From: Leptolyngbya sp. BC1307
GTDB taxonomy: Bacteria; Cyanobacteriota; Cyanobacteriia; Phormidesmidales; Phormidesmidaceae
NCBI RefSeq assembly: GCF_002286735.1
Contig: NZ_NRTA01000011.1
Span: forward strand, 62,001 to 126,000
Direction of reading: 5' to 3'
Length of the DNA stretch: 64,000 nucleotides
Of this stretch, positions 16,538 through 24,900 are shown piece after piece (position 1 is the first letter of the stretch; each line of letters opens with the position of its first letter). The notes below the pieces were generated by a model. It was not told the origin of the DNA, did no database searches, and saw nothing but the letters and a program-made list of their open reading frames with translations. The position numbers and the translations under genes are program-made.

Positions 16538-18145
16538 TTAAGTATTATTTGCATTTTTTGAATGCCGACTGTACAGACGGTTTATTCCCCAGCCTGAAAG
16601 AATGGGATCTATCAAAATTCCTGGCACAAAACCAAGATTCGGACTTACAAGAGTCATTAGAGAAACAAGAAAAGACGAAGCAATCGACAACAATATCCAC
16701 CAAGCACTTTGCGAAAAATGTTTTCGCAGATATTTTAACCATTGTGCTAACCCAATTAATCCACCACCAATTACTCCGATACCAATCTCAAGGACAGGAT
16801 CTGTAGAGATAGTTGATGTGCTACTCATATAGCCGCTAGAAGCCATAAGGGAACCATAAATTGAAAATCCAAAAGTTGTTGCATAAATCCAACTGCTAGC
16901 ATCTGGCATTTTCAGCTTTAGGGCAGACCATTGGAATATTCCTAGAATACAGCCAAATGTTCCCCACATTGCTATAGATGCAAAACGCGAAGTAAATACT
17001 TGATCCATTTCCCATCCAGTCACACCCAGGCAAATAGCTGCCACTATAAATAGACCAAATAGACCTGTGACATATCCTCCTAAAGATAACCAAAACCACT
17101 TCCAAAAAATACCGCCAGATTTGCTGGCAGACAATGAATGTTTTGTGGGTACGGGCTGGACTTCTGGTAAAGGTGTTGCTGGTGCTTGTTGATTCTCTGG
17201 TTGCGATGGAGTCCAAAAAGTAGGGGCTTGCTTAGAGTTTAATGCCTGTAGAAGTTCTTGAGAGTCTACAGGACGTTGACGCACTAAAGATGCTGTCATC
17301 TTATCGAGCAAGTCTGCCAATTTCTGATTTACATTGGGTACATATTCTCGCCACTTCAGACTGTCATTATAAGCATCGTAGGGAATTTCTGAAGGTTCCT
17401 TTCCTGTCAATAAAAAGATAAATGTCTTTCCTAAAGAGTAAAAGTCAGATTGTTTTAAGACCTGACCATTCATTTGCTCTGGTGCTGTATAGCCGACTGA
17501 GTTAACTGTGGTGCCTCCTGCTGCCATGTGAGATGCGACCTCAGTACCGCCACTTACGGCGGCTGTGGCAACCTGTGCACCAGTACCCTCGCGAACTGCA
17601 CCAAAGTCAATCAATGCTAGCCTACCATCAGGCTTAAAACCAATATTTTGTGGTTTGATATCTCGGTGTAAAAGCCCTTGCTCATGAACTGCTTGCAGAA
17701 TCAGCACGAGTTCTTTTAACCAGCGTTCAGCCGTTTCTGAATCGATTGGATGTCTGAGCTGCTTGAGGTAATCCCGTAAGTTCATACCCTCCATCTTTTC
17801 CATCACTAGACAGTGAATGGGGGCTTGTCCATCAGCAGGATGAAAGACGGTATAGCTGTTTGGCTCAACCTTGGGAATACCCGGATGATTGAGTTGACTA
17901 AGCACTTCTGCTTCTCGTTGAAATAACTCCACTGCTTTAGGGGAGTTATCGATCAAAACTTTGATAACTTTATTTCGTACTCCCAGATCAGCAGCTTCAT
18001 AGGTTTTACCAAAGCCACCGTCACCCAAAACTTTTGTGGCACGATAGCGTTGCCTCAGCAAAAGAGACGATTGACAATTCTGACAAAATTGAGCGTTGTC
18101 AGGATTGTTAGGCTGATCACAACGTGGATTGATGCAAAGAGTCAT
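16538..18145 (-). CDS. Ser/Thr protein kinase with 4-Cys ribbon and C-terminal membrane domain
   Basis: Protein of 535 residues. An N-terminal zinc ribbon has four cysteines (CINPRC and FCQNC, about residues 4-22). A Hanks-type kinase domain (about 30-300) shows GDGGFGKT, lysine in VIKVL, catalytic loop HRDIKPQN, DFGAVRE and APEQ. Between DFG and APEQ is an unusually long Gly/Thr/Ala-rich activation loop. A linker of about 50 residues leads to four predicted membrane helices (about 350-520), so the kinase faces the cytoplasm from the membrane. It is a paralogue of the next upstream gene, 41 bases away, and both precede the FHA protein gene; a kinase-to-FHA relay is likely. Confidence 0.9.
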   Translation of the reverse strand: MTLCINPRCDQPNNPDNAQFCQNCQSSLLLRQRYRATKVLGDGGFGKTYEAADLGVRNKVIKVLIDNSPKAVELFQREAEVLSQLNHPGIPKVEPNSYTVFHPADGQAPIHCLVMEKMEGMNLRDYLKQLRHPIDSETAERWLKELVLILQAVHEQGLLHRDIKPQNIGFKPDGRLALIDFGAVREGTGAQVATAAVSGGTEVASHMAAGGTTVNSVGYTAPEQMNGQVLKQSDFYSLGKTFIFLLTGKEPSEIPYDAYNDSLKWREYVPNVNQKLADLLDKMTASLVRQRPVDSQELLQALNSKQAPTFWTPSQPENQQAPATPLPEVQPVPTKHSLSASKSGGIFWKWFWLSLGGYVTGLFGLFIVAAICLGVTGWEMDQVFTSRFASIAMWGTFGCILGIFQWSALKLKMPDASSWIYATTFGFSIYGSLMASSGYMSSTSTISTDPVLEIGIGVIGGGLIGLAQWLKYLRKHFSQSAWWILLSIASSFLVSLMTLVSPNLGFVPGILIDPILSGWGINRLYSRHSKNANNT

Positions 18146-18186
18146 ATTTAGTCTCTACTAAGCTTGATGAGTAATAATCGTGCATC

Positions 18187-20079
18187 TTATTCTCCTTGAA
18201 TTTCTGAGAGTGGAGTCAGACAAAAACCCTCTGCCAAATCATCTGTCCACTCCTGATTTTGCCAATTCGTAACATCTTGGATGCACACATCCAGATCCCC
18301 GCCATAATTAGCATCTTTATAATCCTGTTCTTCAGGAATGTTATCGTAAACACATTGTCCATTATGCCAAGCATCAACACCAATTTGTTCCTCACATTCT
18401 TTTTGTGCTTGAGATATGTCACTAGGGCTAGTTGAAGCTGCTGGCTCACTCAAAATATAGTCAGCAGCTTCGACTGATTGGTTTAAACAGGGCTCAATCA
18501 CAGCGTCGTTAGTTATAGCGTCAAAGTGGGCCCATCCAGAATCGCCATTTAATAACTGAAGTTGCACCCAACTACCAGCTCTAATTCCAGTCACAGGTAG
18601 GCTGTTATTATCAAGAGGAATTACAGTCTGATTTTCAGCCCTCTTACTCGGCTCAGTTCGGACATTGCCACTCACGTTTGCAATGCATTCGCTTGCTAAG
18701 TCGGAAGGAATCTCTGCGGGAGGAAGCCCTACTTCAACGGGGTAGTCAGAAGAATGGTCGTAGCTAGCGTTTTCAACTACAAAAGCAAATAAAGCTAGAC
18801 CTAGAAGCCCTACAAAACTGCCCAGCAACCACAGTTTTTTCTGATTAGATGCTTGCTCTTTGACGAAAGGAATGGGATTTTCTGACGTTGGTTTTGGCTG
18901 ATTTGACGGTTGTGTAGTTCGAGCCTGTTCATCAGGTGAGACTTTGGATTGCGAAGCTTTTGCATCAGGTTGCTTCTGTTTTTGAGCCAGTTCTTTCTTA
19001 ACTTGCTCCTGAATATTTAGTGCCTCCGCATCCTGGATACTCAAGTCTCTTTGCAGTCTCTTCAGCAGAGATTGCACATGATAGTCATTAAGAAACCCAG
19101 TCTGTGCGTGGTTCATGACCTCTTGCTTATACTGCTCGATTTTTGTCGTGTATCTATTCTTTGTCTTGTGGGATTCTTCCAATTTTTCCAAGACTTCCTG
19201 AACATTCGAGGGACGTGGCCGTACTAAAGTTGACTGCATTTGGTCTAGCAACTTTACTAAATTTGGTTCCACATTCGGTGCATATTGATGCCACTCCAAG
19301 GCATCATTGTAAGCATCATAGGAAATTTCTGATGGCTCCTTCCCAGTCAACAGGAAAATCAGTGCCCGTCCCAAAGAATAAAGGTCAGACTGCTTCACTG
19401 CCTGACCATTTACCTGTTCTGGTGCCGTATAGCCTGCCGTAACAATGCTCGTTCCACCTGCTATGTGAGAAGCAACTTCTGTATTACCACTTGCTGCTGT
19501 GGCAACTTGCGTACCAGTACCCTCGCGCACTGCACCGAAATCAACCAGTGCCAACTTACCATCAGGTTTAAAGATAATATTTTGTGGTTTGATGTCTCGG
19601 TGCAAAATTCCTTGTTCATGAACCTCTTTCAAAATTACGAGCAGCTCTTTTAACCATCGTTTAGCCGTTTCTGAATCGATAGGATGCCCCAATTGCTTGA
19701 GGTAATCTCGCAGATTCATCCCCTCTACCTTTTCCATCACTAAGCAATGAACTGAGGCTTGCCCGTCATGCGATTGAAAAACAAAGTAGCCGCCCTGCTC
19801 AGCTTTGGGAATTCCTAAAGAGTTATGGCTGCTTAAAAACTCAGCCTCTCGCTGAAATAACTCAACCGCTTTAGGAGAGTTATTTATCAAAACTTTAAGG
19901 ACTTTATCCGGGGTTCCTAAATCTGACACCTCGTAGATTTTGCCGAAACCCCCTCCACCCAAAACCTTTACAGCACGGTAGCGCTGCTTCAGCAGAAGTG
20001 CGGATTGGCAGTTCTGACAAAACTGAGCATTGTCATGGTTCTGGGGCTTATCGCAACGTGGGTTGATGCAGAGCGTCAT
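18187..20079 (-). CDS. Ser/Thr protein kinase with 4-Cys ribbon, single membrane helix and SH3-like C-terminus
   Basis: Protein of 630 residues from ATG 20079, chosen because it aligns with the start of the paralogue downstream (MTLCINPRC); the frame can begin at TTG 20091. It has the four-cysteine ribbon, kinase domain with GGGGFGKIYE, HRDIKPQN and DFGAVRE, and the same extended activation loop as its neighbour. A charged linker rich in Lys/Gln (about 310-420) precedes a single membrane helix (LLGSFVGLLGLALFAFVV, about 430). The part beyond has an SH3b-like segment (SGNVRTEPSKRAENQTVIPL, then GSWVQLQLLNGDSGWAHFD). An extracytoplasmic sensor region is therefore likely, making it a transmembrane receptor kinase. 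Confidence 0.9.
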   Translation of the reverse strand: MTLCINPRCDKPQNHDNAQFCQNCQSALLLKQRYRAVKVLGGGGFGKIYEVSDLGTPDKVLKVLINNSPKAVELFQREAEFLSSHNSLGIPKAEQGGYFVFQSHDGQASVHCLVMEKVEGMNLRDYLKQLGHPIDSETAKRWLKELLVILKEVHEQGILHRDIKPQNIIFKPDGKLALVDFGAVREGTGTQVATAASGNTEVASHIAGGTSIVTAGYTAPEQVNGQAVKQSDLYSLGRALIFLLTGKEPSEISYDAYNDALEWHQYAPNVEPNLVKLLDQMQSTLVRPRPSNVQEVLEKLEESHKTKNRYTTKIEQYKQEVMNHAQTGFLNDYHVQSLLKRLQRDLSIQDAEALNIQEQVKKELAQKQKQPDAKASQSKVSPDEQARTTQPSNQPKPTSENPIPFVKEQASNQKKLWLLGSFVGLLGLALFAFVVENASYDHSSDYPVEVGLPPAEIPSDLASECIANVSGNVRTEPSKRAENQTVIPLDNNSLPVTGIRAGSWVQLQLLNGDSGWAHFDAITNDAVIEPCLNQSVEAADYILSEPAASTSPSDISQAQKECEEQIGVDAWHNGQCVYDNIPEEQDYKDANYGGDLDVCIQDVTNWQNQEWTDDLAEGFCLTPLSEIQGE

Positions 20080-20136
20080 AAAGGGTGCCAACAGATTAAT
20101 GATTCAATTTTCATAGTTGCTTTCTCATTTTCCCCT

Positions 20137-20191
20137 CAGAATCAGGAAAATTTATATCGTTTATAAGATTTCATAAATTTTCCTGATTCTG
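20137..20191. repeat. Perfect 19-bp inverted repeat
   Basis: Arms at 20137-20155 and 20173-20191 are exact reverse complements and enclose a 17-base AT-rich spacer. The site lies about 60 bases upstream of the receptor kinase start, so it may be an operator, a terminator hairpin or the trace of an insertion. Nothing distinguishes these yet. Confidence 0.75.
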
Positions 20192-20198
20192 CACCACT

Positions 20199-20357
20199 GA
20201 TAACCTTGATTTTCTGGAGGCGATCGCGTCAAACAAACAAGCTCCCGGTTACACTCTCACCGATAACTCAGCGGTACAACGGTTCTGGTCAGCGGTTGCT
20301 CATACCTTTGCAACACCACAAGCGGATTCGGTCAACCCGCTGCACCAAAATTGCTAG
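20199..20357 (+). pseudogene. Possible C-terminal remnant of an unidentified gene
   Basis: An open plus-strand stretch without any start codon reads DNLDFLEAIASNKQAPGYTL and on to a stop at 20355, about 52 residues of ordinary composition. It begins right after the 19-bp inverted repeat and ends near the stop of the convergent secreted-protein gene. I could not assign a family. It may be the tail of a gene cut by rearrangement, or a chance open frame. Confidence 0.3.
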
Positions 20358-20369
20358 GCTGCTCTTTTT

Positions 20370-20864
20370 CTAACTGCAAACCCCTGTGTATCCCATAAAT
20401 CTGTTTGGATCTCTATCAAGCCGACCGAAACTGGGTTGTTGAGGTCTAGAGCGTTGGTGGGACTCAAGTGCTTGTGGGTTTCTGAATCCACAAAAAGTCC
20501 CATTCCCTGACGAGAAGAATACAGTACCTCCATTATCAAAATATCCACTTGGAAAAGTGCAGATACCAGCATATGCACCAAAACTGCCTGGATCTTGCCG
20601 TCCTAGGCTAGGGGCTTGATTTACTCTTTGGAAAAATTCTAAATGCTTTGGACTAGCAAAACCGCAGTGGGACGTTCCGTTGGCGTAGAAAACTGTTCCC
20701 CCATTGTCGAAGTATCCCACACGGTTTTGTGTTGGTTGATTGTCTGGAGTAGGCCATGATGGACATGGTTCTACTAGACAAGCATAAGCGGGTTTTGCGC
20801 TCACTGTAGACAACGCTGTAGCGAATGCACAAAATACAAAGATTAATAAGTTGCCTTTTTTCAT
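20370..20864 (-). CDS. Small secreted protein with two internal repeats
   Basis: Protein of 164 residues with a clear Sec signal peptide: MKKGN, a hydrophobic core and a cleavage site near SAKPAYA (about residue 28). The mature part contains two copies of a unit of about 55 residues: GYFDNGGTVFY, a Cys-Gly-Phe motif, then Pro-Ser-(Leu/Phe)-Gly-Arg and a closing Tyr-(Ala/Thr)-Gly-(Ile/Val)-Cys. The two cysteines in each repeat would allow disulfides outside the cytoplasm. The start has a GAGGAAC ribosome-binding site. It shares strand with the receptor kinase and could be its ligand or output, but no direct evidence links them. The family is unknown to me. Confidence 0.75.
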   Translation of the reverse strand: MKKGNLLIFVFCAFATALSTVSAKPAYACLVEPCPSWPTPDNQPTQNRVGYFDNGGTVFYANGTSHCGFASPKHLEFFQRVNQAPSLGRQDPGSFGAYAGICTFPSGYFDNGGTVFFSSGNGTFCGFRNPQALESHQRSRPQQPSFGRLDRDPNRFMGYTGVCS

Positions 20865-21049
20865 AGTTCCTCACTAGTGGGTGGATAGGCGGAATAAATT
20901 GGCATAACACCTGAAACTGAAACAATCCTAACCCTTACAAACTTGCTTTATCAGCCGTGCAAAGTCAGGAAAAGGTCAGAGGAAAGTCAGATACACCCAC
21001 AGAACCACCTCAATCGAAATCGAGCGGTCTAACTTATTATTATGCTGAA

Positions 21050-21094
21050 AATTTCCACCTATTCTGCTCTCGTGCGGCAAAATAGGTGGAAATT
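21050..21094. repeat. 14-bp inverted repeat in a gene-free gap
   Basis: Arms 21050-21063 and 21081-21094 are perfect reverse complements around a 17-base spacer, the same spacer length as the inverted repeat at 20137-20191. The surrounding gap 20865-21218 (about 350 bases) otherwise contains only the promoter-side DNA of the secreted-protein gene and short GTCAG repeats near 20967-20990. No gene is visible. Confidence 0.65.
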
Positions 21095-21218
21095 CGTCCG
21101 TTTAATCACCCTATGTGGCAGATTAGGTTGGAAGACTTAAGTATAATCATCCCTGCAATGCCAGCCAAGTCTGTTTAGGCTTTCTTTATCAAAAATTTAC
21201 AGAATGCAGCCTTCTTAG

Positions 21219-21927
21219 CCTCGCCCAAAGAACCTCCTCGATCAGGTGCGCGAGGTCATTCGAGCTAAGCACTATTCCTACCGCACAGAAGAAACCTACG
21301 TTCAATGGATTCGTCGCTACACCCTTTTTCATGACAAGCGCCATCCTAAAGAGAGGGGCGTGCCAGAAATTGAAAAATTCCTGACCCATTTAGCGGTGAC
21401 CCAGCGGGTATCGGCGGCAACCCAAAGCCAAGCGCTCAGTGCGCTGCTGTTTCTTTACAGGCAGGTTTTGTGCCAACCTTTGGATGGAAGAATAGAGGCT
21501 GTTAGGGCCAAGCGCTCTACCAAACTCCCGACGGTGCTGACACCAGAAGAAGTCGCCTCAGTGATTCAGCAGATGTCGGGTGTCCACCGACTAATCGCTC
21601 AGCTACTGTACGGCAGCGGATTGCGCTTACTGGAAACGATGCAGCTACGGATTAAAGGCTTGGACTTTCCCCAACATCAAATTATCGTCAGAGATGCAAA
21701 GGGGGAAAATAGTCGTGCAACGATGCTGCCTGAACGTGTAGTTCTCACTTTCGAAGAGCATTTACAAGGGATCAAGCGCATTCATGAGCAAGGCTATGGA
21801 GCGGTGACCTTGCCTCTCGCATTGGCTAGAAAGTAACCCAATGTAATGAGAGTGGATTTGGCAATTTGTCTTCCCCGCCTCCACGCGTTGCCGAGATCCT
21901 CGTAGTGAAGCTATCGTTCGTTATCAC
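21219..21927 (+). pseudogene. Decayed integron-type tyrosine integrase
   Basis: The first open part (GTG 21246 to stop 21836) reads as an IntI-type integrase N-terminus: LLDQVREVIRAKHYSYRTEE, LTHLAVTQRVSAATQSQALS and the first catalytic arginine in LLYGSGLRLLE. Three lesions are visible. No start codon lies upstream in frame before a stop at 21216. A stop at 21834-21836 replaces the Tyr of the usual RKYPNA. A frameshift follows, after which EWIWQFVFPAS and DPRSEAIVRYH continue the homology in another frame from 21850. Homology stops near 21927, so the catalytic HxxR, His/Trp and Tyr are gone. It cannot be the active recombinase of the element. Confidence 0.85.
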
Positions 21928-21930
21928 CAG

Positions 21931-24900
21931 CTATTGCCCACACTCAACAGAGCGCGGCAATGCTTTATTCGCATGGTTAAAATCTTGCTTCATGGCGGCT
22001 TTTGCCTGAACCGATAGCGGATTTCCTTTGATAAATGCAGTCGCAACCTCCCCAATTCGGTTCAAATACTGTTCAGATCGAGCAACGGAACAGGCTGCTG
22101 CGTACCATTGCCATAGCTCAGCAAGCTGCTGGTCGGGATGGGTAGGCTGTCCAGCGCCCATTAGCTGCTCATTCCAGTCTTTGCCTGTGTGCGGATATAG
22201 CCTCTCTACGCTTGGTAGTTGCCGAGCCACCCGCCAAGCCATCAGTTCACCCGACTGGTCGGCATCGAAGCCGATCACAACATTCCCCCCACGCTGCATC
22301 ACCCCCCGCAAAGCCTCTACCGGCAAAGCCCCCGCCCCATCCACCGAAAGATAAATCGTCACGCCATGCTGAGAATGATTCTGCCGATCCAACATCGCCA
22401 GCGACATCGCATCAATCGGTGATTCCGTCAGCAGCACCCGCGCAATCTGCCCGCTGCCCGTCCCCAGCCAAAACCATCCCTTATCTCTCATCGTCCCTTG
22501 GGCCATTCCTCGAAAGGCATTCTGCTCACCCCACGTTCCCCGCAAACTGGCACCTGTACTCTCCCCTCGCCGCCACTGCCCATCCGCCATCCCATGCCGG
22601 ACAAACACCACATTCTGAAAGTCATCAGCATAGATTAGGCTCTTCTCATGTAGCCGCTCCACCAGCGCCAGTGGTAGCTTTCGCGTTTCTACCAAATAGC
22701 GCTGCACCGCTTCCCAACGCCGTTCATTAGCTTGTGGCATAACCAAAGGCCGAGGTTCTTTCGGTTCTGTATGCTGATGTGAAATACTCGCAGTCTGAGA
22801 AAAGCTACGCCCCGATAGCCACTCTACAGCCTCCTTAAAATCACATTCTCTAACATGCATCACCAAATCAATCGCACCGCCACCGCCGCCCTTGTCCGCC
22901 AGCCAGTCCATGAAGAGGCGATCACTAATGCTAATAATGTGGTCACCATCGCGCCACTTATGTTTGTCATGCGGATCGCGCTCTAGCCCCAACTCAACCG
23001 CTACCCCTTCCAAATCAGCTTCCCGCACCTCATCAGCCACCTCCTTCAGCGAAGGCTCTGCAATTGCGGCAATCCTCCGAACAGGAGGCTCAGACGTTGG
23101 CGTTTCTTGCGCTTCTGACTGAAACTGCTTCTGGGCAGCCTCTACAAATCCTTGGGCAACGATGTTCTGGGCAAAAAGCTTGGCAAATTCTGAATCATGG
23201 CCTCGTAGCTCGCCCCCCTGTAGTGCGTTGGGTACCGCTACTTCCTTGAATTTGATCTGGTCATTTCCTTCAATGGCGAACACCATTTCCGTATCGATAT
23301 AGGTGTCGCCGTTCTGGCTCAGGTAGTGGGTCAGGCAAAGGTCGTTTCCTAGCCGCTCTATCACCAGAGGAATGTAAGGCTCGTTGAGAATCCTGAAATG
23401 AAAGTCCTGGTCTTTTTGAACCGTTTCCCAGAGTCCTGCTTCCTGTAAAAAGCTGATGACCTGATCTTCAAGCGTGGCTCGTTTCCCTGAAGGAGATCGC
23501 GCTAGCTGAATCGGCGGGCGCGTGATTTTGGAGGGAGACAGTACCTGCGGCTCACTTACCTGACTCAGTAAGGGTTCATCAGGTGGCGGCTTGCCAACAG
23601 CCTCATTCACCGCTGTTAGTGAGGGTAGAGAAATACCCAAGTAGTCACGAGCAACATCCTGAAACTCAAAGGCGGCTAGGGCGTAGTGCCGCTGTTTCAT
23701 CAATACCTCTAGAGCGGCATCGAGTTGGTCTGAAGTGACGGGGACTGTCATGCGATCGCCCACCGAATAAAAGTCACCCTCCACCGCAGTCAACAGCGCC
23801 TGATCCAGGTAGTACTTCCCGCCAACACCTTTTGCCTTGGGCGTCTCCAAGATAAATCCTTCCTCCCTGGGTATCTTCTTTAGCGTCAGCAGCTCATCCA
23901 ACGTCTTCACCGCACCCTGTCCATCTGTCAGCGTCGTGATAAAAGCCCTCACTTGCGCCGGTTCCGGCAGTGCCACTGGCTCATTCTCCAGCGCCTTGAT
24001 CAGCTCAAAGCCCTTCGGCATCATCAGCCCCTGACGCACCTTGCCCTGGTCATCTGTGTAGTTCACAAACTTACCAGCGGGATACTTCTCAAACGCCTTA
24101 ATCAGGTTGCCAGTAAAAATCTGACAGTGCTCGCGCTGAACGGCCTGGGCTTCGTCGAAAAGCTGGTAGATATCTTCCCCGTTCTGCGTTTGTGCGGTCG
24201 GCTGAACCTGGAGCGAGCTAACCCGGTCTGTATTGACATTGGAAAGTGGAATGACCAGTTCCCTCGCAGGCCCCGCAATCAAGATCCGCAGCTTCCAACT
24301 GTGCGGCGCAGCCGGGTTTGCCGACTTCCGCTTCTGCTCAACGCTTTCAACGACGCCATAGACAGACTCGCCCAGCCGTTCCTGCGGCGTCCGCACCTGC
24401 AGCGTTCGTCCGGGTACGAACTTTTCGAGGGCTTGTGTGACTTGCTGTAGCTGCGTATCGAGCCGCTCGGCAAATTTCTCTCTAGCCTTAGGATCTCGTT
24501 TAGTGGCGATGGTCGTGAGCCGATACTTCAATGTGTCCATTTTCAGCATGTCAACGGTAGCGGCCCGCTGCTGCTGAGCGACATTGAGCGTCTGAGTTCG
24601 GTTATGCTGATCTACTTCCAGGGCGGGTGGCAGCTTCAGTTTTTGCCTGACCGCATCAATCACCTGTAGCTGCGTCATGGGTTTCGCCAGCACTTTGGCA
24701 TCAACCACTTCCAGATACACCGCACCGGTAAACTCACTAGACTGATTGGCCTGTGCGTTTGTGACCTGGGAGTTCAAACTTTCAGCCGCGCTCACCACCT
24801 CTGCCCGAGCAACGGTTTTAGCATCCAGATCTAACTGCCCAGCCGCCAGGTTGTTGTCGCCCATTGCCTGAGCCCGCTGCACCAGTTCTTGGTAATCCCC

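Noticed and set aside
16513-16806. Plus-strand open frames over the end of the membrane kinase gene
   Set aside because: They are antisense to a well-supported kinase gene and have no ribosome-binding site or family features.
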